A DNA stretch of 64,000 nucleotides from assembly GCA_023634235.1 (NCBI GenBank), contig JAMKCF010000003.1, positions 12,680,742 through 12,744,741 of the forward strand. Direction: 5' to 3'. Numbering within the stretch: the first letter of the stretch is position 1; each line of letters begins with the position of its first letter. The stretch comes from Pisaster brevispinus. Its lineage: Eukaryota; Echinodermata; Asteroidea; Forcipulatida; Asteriidae. The notes beneath the pieces were generated by a model. That model saw nothing but the letters and a program-made list of their open reading frames with translations. It made no database searches and was not told where the DNA came from. The position numbers were made by a program, and so were the translations under genes. Below are positions 24,301 through 34,100 of this stretch, one piece after another.

Positions 24301-26411
24301 ATCCATTCATCAGGTTGGCATGAGGTAGCAAGCTTGGGGCCAGCATAAACGTTCTCATTTTTCCCACAGGGTTTTGAGTTTTCGTATCCGGCTACTATCC
24401 CGATTGGTTCTCGCATGCAGCTCGGTGTTTGTTCTTCGTTTGTTGTTGTTTGTTTGTTTTTGTTTAGATGATCTTTCATCAAGGGAACTTGATATACAAT
24501 GGTAATGAAGTACTAGATAAAGCAGGGAAAGGGATGTGTTTAATGGTTTTATATAAGACAGTTAATTAAACAGTTGAGAGATATAGAATTTATCCACATT
24601 TTCATATGATGTGGTAGTGTTAACTCTAACTGTACATATGGTGATATTCACTACTTGTGCGATGTATTATTGCGTTTTTTGTCGAAAAATGACAGATTTG
24701 GTTGGGGGTCTAAGGTAATGTCATAAAATACCACAGGTTTTATAGCTTCATTAACAATATCAGAAGGTTAACTTTTAGCAGGTACAGGTGATATTAATCT
24801 TACGTAACAAATGTGTTGGGGAGTTCATGAACAATAGTGCCTTATGGTAATTCCAAGGGCTACTTTTACCTGTACCCTTGTTTGTGTCAACTTGGAAAAA
24901 TGCAAATGTATATTACCGTATGTCATATTAAATTACACTATTTACTTTATGTAATGTTAGAATCATATAGTGCCCTTCCGTACCGTTGGGGCTATGTATT
25001 TTCCCTTGTGCGTTCCTACTTAGGGGGACAAATTCTAACTTAAAACACTAGGTAATTTAGTTATTTTTTGTAGTGCCCGTCGGTTCCGTTGGGGCTACAG
25101 TCTTATCCCCTCAGACTTCCACTTTGGGGAATCAGTACAAGTGTTAGGTTCAAATTTAAGTTGATACATTTTGTTTGTTCCTGTACAATGGTTTGTTATA
25201 TGTACTAACAAGGCAAGGTGCGTTTGTGTTGTTCGAATGTGGAGGTCCGATGGATGACCTGTAATTTTGGGCCCGGGACGTGTGCCGGTTTGACCCTAAT
25301 TGGGCCCGGTGTGTCGGTGTGACCTTTGGGTCCCGGTGTGCCGGTGTGCTCTTCGGTCCTGGTGTGCCGGTGTGTCATGTAGTGTTGTGTTTGTACAAAG
25401 TGTTTTATGTGGGTATGGACAAATGAGTCCATATATATAAATGTTGGAAGGGCGTGGTGCCCTTTGGTGTGGCCACAATGTTTTGGATGTGGTAGTCCAT
25501 TTGTGTTTTGGTTGGACATGGTAGTCCAAATGTGTTTTGGGACGATGGTAGTCCTCAAAATTTGTGTAGTAATGTATTTGTTGATGTGTGTCTGTTTAGC
25601 CGGTTTGCCCTGTGTCCGGTATCCGGCTCCTTGCCTACTACTAAATCTCCTTAGGTGAACATTTCACAATTGGGTGTGTGTGAATAAATCCAGCTTTTAA
25701 ACTGTGGCAAAAATCAAGTTAGTTGTGATACGTCGTCAATATGATGTCCGAGTATAACAAACGGGTATGTCTTATATTGCGAGAACTCACTTCTTGTCAT
25801 TCACTCTCCGTTTTATTTGTTCCAGGTTTTCCTTTCTCTTCCGCGGAAAAAATACCTCGAAATCAAATAGCTCCAGCCTGGAAGAAAATACCTGGGAATT
25901 TTTGGAAAAGCCGGCCAAAGGATCACAGCTGACAGCTCCCGCCGATAGCGGCCAACGGTCCCGAGCTCTCTCGGGTCCGATGCCTGCATCCATCGAAGTC
26001 CAGGAGGAACCCCCAGCCAGGGATGTAATGCAACGATCTCGCAGCTACAACAGTCCCCCTCTCATGTTCTCAGAGAAGAAGTCCTCGGGGCAGCAAGAGA
26101 TGACGATGCTTGTAAGGACGGACAGCAATAAGCTGGTGGAGCTTGGCCAAGATGTGTCGTCGCTGTTCAATAAAAAACGCCAGGACACTGTCCGCACAAC
26201 TGTTTTGGTAGATGTATCCCCGGTCCCCACCATTTTAGGAAGTCGCAATCCGAAACCCCTCAGTCGCAATAATTGTAATAATAGCAACTCGGATATCAAT
26301 TGTAAAGAGGTAGCCTCCCCAACGGCCGTTGGGGAGGTTACAGGTCAAGGGTCAAATACAAAGGTTACAATTGATAACAACGAAAATGAGGATACAGAAC
26401 TTGAAATTTAA
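12369..26411 (+). CDS. RILPL1: RILP-like protein 1
   Basis: Seven exons: 12369-12629, 14249-14384, 15110-15228, 16110-16349, 17247-17398, 19619-19720, 25826-26411. Joined, they give 531 aa with consistent phases and one stop. The N-terminus (VYESAAAIGRDLEKLIDAVG, then MPKVIRVLEQLE) is the RH1 domain. Residues about 60-250 are coiled coil. The RH2 domain is at about 257-303 (DLSDPERPRFTLHELQTVLA, then ERDEL), followed by SGIKKLFSFLFRG near 331-343, as in vertebrate RILPL1. The Ser/Asn-rich tail makes it longer than the roughly 400-aa human protein. RILPL1 is known to bind phosphorylated Rab8/Rab10-type GTPases through RH2 and to control ciliary and centrosomal traffic. Intron 1 uses a GC donor (12630). 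The intron before the last exon is about 6.1 kb. A poly(A) signal is likely at 26610. Confidence 0.9.
13597..13758 (+). mobile_element. 'gtggtgccctt' repeat, inverted copy
   Basis: Runs from 'caggccttgaacttcgc' to 'tttatttcgaggcctg'. It is the inverted relative of 10937-11130, with the same ordered blocks. The ends (caggcct / aggcctg) are inverted. Non-coding. Confidence 0.6.
13895..14215 (-). mobile_element. tRNA-derived SINE fragment split by a MITE
   Basis: Left part 13895-13943 ('aaccagaaacacc') and right part 14105-14215 ('ccacgataagtgg', 'catgcactacc', 'gggaccaacggctttac') are consecutive pieces of the SINE body seen intact at 34262-34679. The insertion falls between 'aacacc' and 'gggg', which are adjacent in other copies. 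Confidence 0.65.
13944..14104. mobile_element. 161-bp MITE with about 38-bp terminal inverted repeats
   Basis: Begins agacgtcggtgatctata and ends with the inverse tatcgatcactgacgtct after a short mismatch. The inner TIR block ggatagtgtattgcgctc has an exact inverse gagcgcaatacactatcc. It is inserted in a SINE (see 13895-14215). There is no coding capacity. The target duplication is not obvious. Confidence 0.75.
14385..15109 (+). other. RILPL1 intron 2
   Basis: Holds the tRNA-like repeat and, at about 14697-14890, a block with repeated 'ggaccag', 'gactag' and 'ggtcc' words in both orientations, probably an old foldback repeat. No coding sequence. Confidence 0.55.
14532..14604 (+). repeat. tRNA-like sequence (SINE head or tRNA pseudogene)
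   Basis: It carries a good A box (tagctcagttgg) and B box (ggttcaaatcc). The 5' cctcat pairs with 3' atgagg as an acceptor stem, and the D arm (gctc/gagc) forms. The anticodon stem does not pair properly and there is no clean anticodon loop, so I call it a tRNA-derived repeat rather than a working tRNA gene. It sits in RILPL1 intron 2. Confidence 0.6.
15695..15955 (-). mobile_element. tRNA-derived SINE fragment
   Basis: Read on the minus strand it begins with a B-box-like 'gggtttgagtcc' and continues with 'gtgtccttgagcaag', 'ttacataa'-like spacing and 'acttatcg' blocks in the same order as 34262-34679. The tRNA head is truncated. It lies in RILPL1 intron 3. Confidence 0.6.
16745..17093 (-). 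mobile_element. tRNA-derived SINE, second subfamily
   Basis: The head (minus strand) is 'tggcacatcgtggctgagtg', with a Ser/Leu-like A box, a 'gagtttgactcctgg' B-box region, and then 'gtgtcattgagt'. The body shares 'ctcacaggtactcatttacc', 'aagctaaatcaatcacaaga' and 'ggtcactgggc' (plus-strand reading) with the better copy at 20595-20948. It lies in RILPL1 intron 4. Confidence 0.7.
18138..18355. mobile_element. 218-bp MITE with TTA target duplication
   Basis: Left end gggccttgtcacacgaggca and right end tgcctcatgtgacaagggcc are inverted, and the inversion extends to 'acaggcaacttggaggcaac' against 'tggaactggttgcctgt'. It is flanked by TTA on both sides, as in PIF/Harbinger-type insertions (TWA). 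A related copy lies at 32953-33163. It lies in RILPL1 intron 5, itself inside a repeat whose arms read 'gtgttggctctgaaaagagcc' (18098-18122) and 'gagccagcactcctcc'. Confidence 0.75.
20352..20560 (-). mobile_element. tRNA-like SINE of the 'acaccgatgtgt' family
   Basis: On the minus strand there is a tRNA-like head with 'ggttgtgggtttgaatccca' (B box), then 'gtggatttttctccacag' and a closing 'acatcggtgtaag'. Related sequence lies at 39225-39380 (plus) and a tail fragment at 22385-22430. Confidence 0.6.
20595..20948 (-). mobile_element. Nearly full-length tRNA-derived SINE
   Basis: Minus strand: the head 'gcgtgtcgtggccgagcggt' with a type II (Ser/Leu-like) A box, B box 'gggttcgaatcccgg', then 'catgacacttgtgtccttga' and 'gggtgagagcatcc'-like spacing. 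It ends in 'gcgctatataagaagccact' and an AT-rich tail. It is the best copy of its subfamily here, in RILPL1 intron 6. Confidence 0.8.
22211..22362. mobile_element. Foldback MITE, 'gacgtcat' family copy A
   Basis: The left end 'atagaccttatgcattgacg' and the right end 'agtctatgcgaattaggtct' are imperfect inverses. The internal 'ttgacctctatggcgtcatg' mirrors the left 'gacgtcat...cttagaggt'. A related copy is at 57294-57466. Confidence 0.5.
23001..23426 (+). mobile_element. 426-bp TIR element, best copy
   Basis: Ends are cagggctcgaatttg and caaattcaagccctg, exact inverses except for one position. Inside are 'acacagggcttgttgctcaa', 'cagactcaaagtcaac' and 'gaccatgcggttttctggcc'. CAGGG ends and partly similar flanks (tctttttt / tctttacg) would suit a hAT element with a decayed 8-bp duplication, but this is not proved. 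Non-coding. Confidence 0.7.
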
Positions 26412-26609
26412 GTTGTTTTAAAAAATGTACTAATCAAAATATGCCGCAATATACTCTTTTTTTTTAAGAATTAAGTACTGAAATTTTTTAATCCATGTGA
26501 TTGGTTTAAAAATATATACATTTATTTAACAATTTTATTATTAAGGGAGAAATATTAAGTTTAATGAAAGAAAACTACAAATTGAGAACAAAAATAATAA
26601 TAGAGAAGG

Positions 26610-26615
26610 AATAAA
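26610..26615 (+). promoter_or_regulatory. Candidate poly(A) signal of RILPL1
   Basis: AATAAA 199 bp after the RILPL1 stop codon, the first canonical hexamer noted downstream. Confidence 0.45.
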
Positions 26616-27190
26616 ACCACAATTCACGTATCAGGCTCTGGTCTGACGTAGGATTCGAACCCAAATGTACAGAGATGCAAAGCAGGGAGTGCAACACTCC
26701 TATGGCCCTTATCATGCTGCAAACCAAGCTTCTGGTTGTGGCGTGCATGGCTGCCAGTAGAAAAAAAACCATAAACACGAAGTGGTGAAGTAGTGAACAA
26801 TTTTACCATTTCAAAAAACAATTAGTCATCATTTAACCCAAGTACAAATGATGCATATGCAGATTTTTACAAAACAATCACCAGAAGCAGCCTATGAGAT
26901 TGTGTTATGGCCTAAAGAGATGCAAATAATTCTGTATTATTATTGTTCAACTCACAGAAGACTAATGAATTATGCATAAGACAAAACATTAGGTGATTTG
27001 TTGTGAATTGGTAAAGTTGCTCATGGCTTGGCCACTTTTGTTGTTTGTCTTATATCAGGTCGTGCTGTGTGTGTACTTCGGTGCCACTACAATCCTGGCC
27101 AAAATGCTTGGGCCACGTGACTATAAACATACCTTCCCCGATCCCCAATCATAGTTGTCAACTCCAGCTGGAGCGCAGACCTGGCAATAC

Positions 27191-27672
27191 ACCGCGTTTA
27201 CACTTAATCCGGCAAGGGCGATCAAAGGAGGATCAGATCCTGCAAGGGTGATCATAGGGCGATCAACAGCTAGTGTGAACGCAAGAGCGATCAGGATCTG
27301 ATCCTCCTTTTTGATCCCCCTTCATTGCGGGATCAAAGGAGGATCTGATCCTGCAAGGTGGATCAAAAACAAAGTGTAAACGCAAAGCAGGATCAGACCC
27401 CGCAAATTGACCTACCGACTTCCGGTCTATCGACTCCAACAGACTGGGGCGCCGAGTTGAAAAAAAACCCAGCCTGTGTGTGCGCGCAATCAATGACCTT
27501 GCTCAGTTGACCTGTCACACGGGCAGTGTGGAACTTCCGTTGAATCGAGGCCGGGCAAAGGGGGATCAATGCGCGATCAGACTCAGTGTAAACGCGTTAG
27601 CGATCAGTTTGATCCCCCTTGCAGGATCTGATCCTCCTTTGATCACCCTTGCCGGATCCAGTGTAAACGTGA
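27191..27672. mobile_element. 482-bp element with 58-bp TIRs ('gcgtttacact' family)
   Basis: The left end (accgcgtttacacttaatcc, ggcaagggcgatcaaaggag...) is repeated inverted at the right end (...ctttgatcacccttgccgga, tccagtgtaaacgtgat). Sub-repeats 'ggatcagatcctgcaaggg' and 'gtgtaaacgca' recur inside. Non-coding. The element at 37515-38239 has the same terminal motif and repeat style. Confidence 0.75.
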
Positions 27673-30600
27673 TGTAAGAGCCAACATTGAACGGGGTTGG
27701 GGGGGGGGGGGTTAATGAGATATGGCCGGGATTGTAGAAAGTTTAGGCTGCTGTGAACCCTGTTATATTACCAGATATTGTCAGATTTCTGATGTAGGCA
27801 GGTTTGATTGTTATTTCCCTCGTTAGCTCTTCTTGTGTCTTTGATGTGCCAGCTTTTCCAATTCATATTTTGATCTCAATATATCGTCCGTCTATTTTGC
27901 TTTTGCTCTGGGCATGGATCTGTCTATGTACTCATTAGTTAATGTTTTTTTGTGATCCTGACGAAGGTCCCACCTTTTGTTTTGAAGCTACTCTCACCGC
28001 GCCTCTAAATCCTCACTCGTATTTTTGTCTGTAAATACTCTTGTATCAAAGAGGACATTTAATGGGCCTTCATTATGATGTGGCATTCTTGTTTTCCTCC
28101 CATACAAATCGCTGTATCCAAACTGAGGCTGGAGGGTCAGAAAAGTCTGGCCCCTTTTTGTATTATGAGAGTCGGTATTCAGTACTGTTATTATACACAA
28201 GGAATGCAACATTTATGGTGGAAGTCTGAATAGGGCTGTTACCTGTGCTAGCAAAGCTATATCTCTTTAAAAAGTATATATTTAAGGCAGAGGATATATT
28301 ACCCATTAATAGAAATTTTAAAATCCAATTAATTTTTGTTTCGAAATCAATTTATCCTTATTACACCCCACCCCCTTTATGAAGTTGTCTGGGCGCGAAT
28401 TTACAGAATGCTCAGATTCATATTAACATGAGTTGTCAATATTGCCATATAATAATAGTGATTTGTAGTGTGACATCACACTTTGCTTAGCAATTAAGAT
28501 TTAAACCATCTAAAGATCAATCTAAGATATTTTGCGTGTACATTTTTGTCATACTTTTGCTCTTTAAGAGTTTAAATATATATGAAATAAACTTAAACAG
28601 CCTTCCAGATAATTTCTTTGAAAGATTTTTATAACGAAAAGTGCCTTTTTGATTGTTTGACAGTACTAATATAGTTTAAGGTGCAGTGGTACTCTTGTTG
28701 AAATAATCTTTGTTTTTCCCCGCCAGGTGTGTTGATTAATATTGAATGGTTTAGCTGCATTGTGTGAACGTTTTGGCAGCATTTAATTTGATGAAAATAA
28801 TTTATACGAAATTCTGCATTATTGCTTAATTGAACTTTAGGAATTGAGAATTTGGGTTGGGTTGAGTTTAAAGGGAAGGAACATGTACATTTTTGTTTTT
28901 GGGGAAGAATCAATTTCATTTCCACCCTATGACTGTTAAAGTTTGTGCTACTAAATTCACACCCAACATTCACAGTTCAGATGTTTCTCAGTTGATTTTT
29001 CTTATGCACATTTAAGATCAATTTGTCAAACTTTGTGTACTCACCAGAGTACTTGATCTTGTAATATCTGTTGATAGAGCACTCTTGTGCTCCAGTCCAT
29101 TGGTTTAAGGTTCAAATCCTGATTGAGTACATTGCGATGCCAAATATTTTTTATCTTAGATAAGGGGTTTCATTATTGTAAGGTCTTGAGTTTGTATTTT
29201 TGGGGGTTGAACAAGAACAATTTACTTGAGCTGGAACCTGCAACTTTAACGGAGTGTTTCAAAGGCCACAGGTTCAAATTACACTGTAATCTATTTATTT
29301 TATTTTTATTAATTTTTATTTTGCCCAGTCAGTTTCCCTCGTGGTTTCAAAATTGATATTTTGATCTATACTTGATCTTAAGGTGTGTTTTTTTTTTCAC
29401 TTTTAAAACGTTTAATTAGTTACAAAGTTAAAGGATAAGTAGACAGAGATCAAATATCTTAACTGGGAATATTTTTAATGTCAATTAATAGCTTTCATAT
29501 TTCATGATGAAGTATGAAATCTTTTCAATACCTAGCAAAACCGATCTTTAAAATATATTTTTTAATGTAACTTTCCAAGCAAAGCTTGTCATAAATTATC
29601 ACATTGTAAAACAGTGATGCATGGGATTATTTTTTATTTGGAATATTATTCTGTTTACCATTTGCCATAGTGATTTATTTTGCAAGATAATACATTTTTG
29701 GGAAAATAAAACTATTTTCAAGAGAACTTTCATCATTGTTTAAGACAAATTGGTTGGCATACTGGTCACAAACTTCCAAACTAAACTCGTAACAATTTGT
29801 TCTGTTGATAATTATTCATCTTTAGGATGATCTTTAAAATGTTTTGGCTTGTGCCAGCTAAATTATTTACTGTCATTCAATAGAGTGGATTCTATGTGAT
29901 GCAAACTTTTAATTGAAGTTAATAAAGCTGTGTGCAAGCAAACTTAACAAAGCTTATTAATTTGTTTTGTTGCAACATTATAGCCCTACAACCCTCCCCC
30001 TCCCAGGCTTACCAGGTTCTTATATAATAATGGTGTATGTGCTTTGTTTTACATCCCCTATTAAACAAACTCAAATAAACTTAACTGAAATAAACTAAAC
30101 TCAACTAAAATCAACTAAAATCAACTAAAATAAGAAGTAATTTAGCCCTATTGTAAAATAAGTTGGATATCAGAAATTGCCTGTAAGTAATTACTATACA
30201 AATGTGAATCCGGGGTGATGACTGAGGGCTAGACTAGAGCCAGAATTCAAAATGTTTAAAGCGGGTGTAATTAATTAATAGAACAAATAAAAATAATAAA
30301 TAACTAATAAATAAATTTGTGTCTTATATTAATCTTCATCAAGCCAATAAGATGTCTTCACTCAAAATGTTACTAAAATGCAGTCTATCGTATGTAAAAC
30401 ACTCATCGGCCTATTACTGGCACAACCCCATATCGGCCTATCCACCGGCACAATCCCACGCTTTAATTAACCTGATGAAACCAAACAATACAATTATTGT
30501 CATTACTGGAAAGCTCCAAAGAGGCTCAAATGAAACATCCTTTATGTCTGACAGGTCACCGTTTATCTCCCTCCAAAAAGTGGACATAATTGGATCATGC

Positions 30601-31159
30601 ACAAACCAGTAGGACTGCTGACACATTAAGTTTAATGACCCAAGTAATTCAAAGTAAACACACCTAATTGGTGGAAAGGATTAATATTTTATACGTTATA
30701 CGTTAAAATCTGAGATCTGAAACATCCCCGTACAAAAATGTACAGACCCATTTTTCTCAGAATGATTGATGTCATCGGATGTTTTGGATGCTGACAAAAT
30801 TTGCACTGGAAGGGTATCGAATGCAATGGTAATTTTCACAATTTTAACGCGAGGTTCGAGACGTGTACTGATAAATGAGTAGGCCTACATCACAAAATTG
30901 AATTTGACATTTCCCTTTAATATTCTTTAAGCTTTGTGAAACCATGACCCCTAACCCAACGATCAACTTTCTTCGGGCAAGTTTCAAACGTGCGCGGGTT
31001 TCAATTTTGCGCTCGCCATCGTTTTGTTTACTTTTTGCAGGCGTGTGTGTCATATTGTGACTGCTGCTCTCTCTCTCGTGACCGGCTACAAGCTGACAAG
31101 TGACGGTGTGAATTGGAGATCCATTTTCCCCATTCAACAACTGCTGTCTGGGAGGGGAA

Positions 31160-34100
31160 ATGGTTGAATACGATTGTGTGGTGGTGGGGGCTGGTATTGA
31201 AGGCTCGTCTACTGCTTATCAACTTGCCATCAAAGGTTGTAAAACACTCCTTATTGATCAGGTAAGCAAGTTGGATTGCATTGGCACTTGACGGTGGTGG
31301 GTGGGCACTGACTTGGTCCATGGTCGCCCAGCCCAGAGCCGTCTCTAGTTTAGTACTTGGCACAGCGTGCCCAGAATCACTCAGTAAGTCTGGAGTTCGA
31401 GCAAAGGGAACTATATTAAAAATATTGTGAAGTTTGCAGCCAGTTTCTGTACGCTTCCAGATAGGATTGCCGTACGTTTACACTTTTCGCCGAACTCCTC
31501 TAGAAAAGTAGAAGGGGAGTAGATTTGACCTTGAGTGACCACTCCAATCTATGTTAATGTTGTGTACTAGTACTGTAGTGTTAGTGTTGTGCACTGCTAC
31601 ATTACTAGTCTGAGTAACTTGGAACACTGGACCCTAAATTGCTTTTTAAAATTTGTTAACTTTGGCCATTATCCCGTGAACCATAGCTAGCTAGATGATG
31701 ACCTGAGCGGATAAGAGCACTGAGCTCAAGCTCCGGTGTTTCTGATCGGCGGGGTGTGGGTTCGAGTCCCGGACTTGACACTACTTCACTTGTGTCCTTT
31801 AGGCTTAGCTGTTTAGCAAGACATTTAACCATTATTGCTTCGTCCTTCGGATGGGGCGTAAAGCCGTAGGTCCCGTGTGTTGTGTAATGCACGTAAAAGA
31901 ACCCAGTGACACTTATCGCAAAGAGAAGGGGTTTGCCTCGGTGTTTCTGGCAGTGGCGTTGGCAGCTGAATGCGCCGCAGCACCTTGTAAATCCTTACAA
32001 GGTTTTACATACATAGGTCTCACAATTCAATGGCTTCAAAAACCTGTCTGGAAATAAATAACAAACAGCGCTTTGAGACGCTCGTAGAAAGCGCTATAAA
32101 AAAACTAGTTATTAATATTAATATTATGACCCACTACTAGAACTGTATGAGGTTCGTTAGGCTATTCTCTCTATAGCCGAACAAACCTCATAGTTCTAGG
32201 TGTAATGACCCATCAGAGAGCCTAAGAAAACAGTGAAACAAAACAAAAAGTATCAAAATTGATATTTCAATTTTTTCTTCTTCCCTTTTTGCTTGTCATG
32301 ATGAATGATGACAGTTTCCCCTCGGACATAGTCGAGGCAGCTCCCACGGCCACTCACGCATCACGCGCTATGCCTACGTTCAGAAACACTTTGCTGAGAT
32401 GATGCCAGAATGCTTCAAGATTTGGGCTCAGCTGGAACGCGACAGCAACACGAAGCTCTACAGGTAAATAAATAGTTTTCTCTTTGGGTTGCAACTCTTT
32501 CATCACTCTTAAGTTCCACAATCCACCATGAAAACATTATAAGCTAAAATGCATTGAGACTAATTTTACATTTAAGGGAAAAATCTAATGTGATTTTGCT
32601 TCTGAAGAACCATACAAACTCGACTTTTATTAAAAAGCCTTCTGGCTACTGCTCATGGCAATTCATTATTGCCTATTTGGAATGGTTTTGTTAACTAGCA
32701 GTTTCGTACTAATGAGGTGACATGGTCAACACAGGGTCTAATGAAATTTGTATGTCGTGGTCAGTTTGTAGCATTAATGAGTTTTGCTAGAAGCAGAAAA
32801 ACTTTCATGGTTTAGAGCAAAACCAGGGCATGTGCATTTTGTTAAAGAAAAGAAGTGGTTGGGGGGGGGGCAGTTGTGGAATAGAACGTGTCCAAATTGG
32901 TGGCTATTGCTACGGCTAGATGGCAGCATCATCATACCTTGAAGTAAAGGTCATTCTAAAGGCAACGTCACGTGGCATTTTTTAACTTTGAGGCAACTAA
33001 CTGCATTGCATGCAAAAATGAAAACTTGGGTGGTTCAAAAGATTTTTTTTCCTAATACCATCTCACTGTCCCAAGAAAAATGTGGGGAAATTAACATGTT
33101 CTTCGTGGAGATTGCCTGGAACTGGTTGCCTGTAAACTAGCCTCATGTGACATGGCCTTTAGCAACACCCTTAGCAACAGCCCTAGCCAGAGCTGCAGCC
33201 GCCAATACAGGGCTACACAGCCTTAATGTCAATCAAATGTCACCACAATGTCATTTTGATTTTGCTCACTGTGAACGCAGAAAAGAAGGCTTGCTGGTCA
33301 TCGATGAGCCACCCTACAGTACCCTCAACAGGATAAAAGGAGCACTAGACAGCATAAACCACAAGTACACTGTGTTGACTTCATCGGAGATATGCAGTAA
33401 ATACCCAGGAGTTTCTGTATCGTCTGGTACCAATGCCATCATAGAGCATGATGGGGGTATCCTACTGGCAGATAAATGTTTGAATGTCATGCAGGTATGA
33501 TGGGGAGAGAGGATGTGAAAAGTCTCATGAATTAACTTAAGCTAATGGTAATCACTATAAATTTAAAACATTGTTCCTTAATCATTTTTGGAAACATTTC
33601 TTGTTGTTCGTACTGCAGCCTGGTATTATAGCTTTTAAGATGCAAGCGGGCATCCTGCTGCGCTTACCGTTCCTAATATTTCTTGTCTCTCATCGCTGAG
33701 AACAAAGGAAATGGACCGTTGAGTGAGACGGCCGCTATTGTCTCAAAAGTATCCCATTGATTATAGAGAAAATGCAATATGTGTTAATGATTGCTGCTTG
33801 TTAGTGTTGTACTGCCACTTGCTTTGGATTGTTTAGTCACTTTTTTCACTTGTAGCATTTTGTTACTTGGTGGGGAAAATGCATTTAGGTTGACTACTTG
33901 CTGTCACAGTGTCTCAGTTGAATTGTCACTTGCTGTCACTTATCCTCACTCTTGCCGTCCTGTCATTTTGTCACTTTTTCTTTTGTTTATGATATATTGA
34001 CACCGTTGTGTCACTCTCCATTCCACCCTTGTCAGAGCCAGTTTCTAAAGCACGGTGGCACAATCAGAGACTCCGAGAAGGTCTTGGAGGTCATACCGGG

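Larger units (their letters stand above)
19721..25825 (+). other. RILPL1 intron 6 (6.1 kb): repeats, no gene
   Basis: Holds SINEs (20352-20948), a foldback MITE (22211-22362), a 426-bp TIR element (23001-23426) and a G/T-skewed block (about 23860-25740). The block has two diverged tandem units ('tagtgccc...ccgttggggcta' at 24970 and 25071), and around 25270-25380 it repeats 'ccggtgtgccggtgtg' words. Reading frames here carry no recognisable domain. Confidence 0.6.
26412..31159. other. Intergenic RILPL1-PIPOX
   Basis: 4.7 kb without a recognised gene. The RILPL1 3' UTR comes first, then a degenerate tRNA-like patch (about 26650-26720). A 482-bp foldback element lies at 27191-27672, followed by poly-G (27697-27711). 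A short element with 'gtgatttgtagtgtgacatc' (28455-28535) has a relative at 55460-55570. A tRNA-like patch (29070-29130) follows, and the rest is AT-rich filler. The PIPOX promoter must lie in the last few hundred bases; 30990-31140 is relatively CpG-rich. Confidence 0.6.
31262..32314 (+). other. PIPOX intron 1
   Basis: Contains a SINE (31688-32116) immediately followed by a hairpin element (32137-32199). No other coding signal. Confidence 0.6.

Noticed and set aside
25205..25558. 117-aa minus-strand frame with repeated PGP and HTGTP words (collagen-like?)
   Set aside because: It comes from the ccggtgtg tandem DNA repeat; low complexity and no start or splice context.
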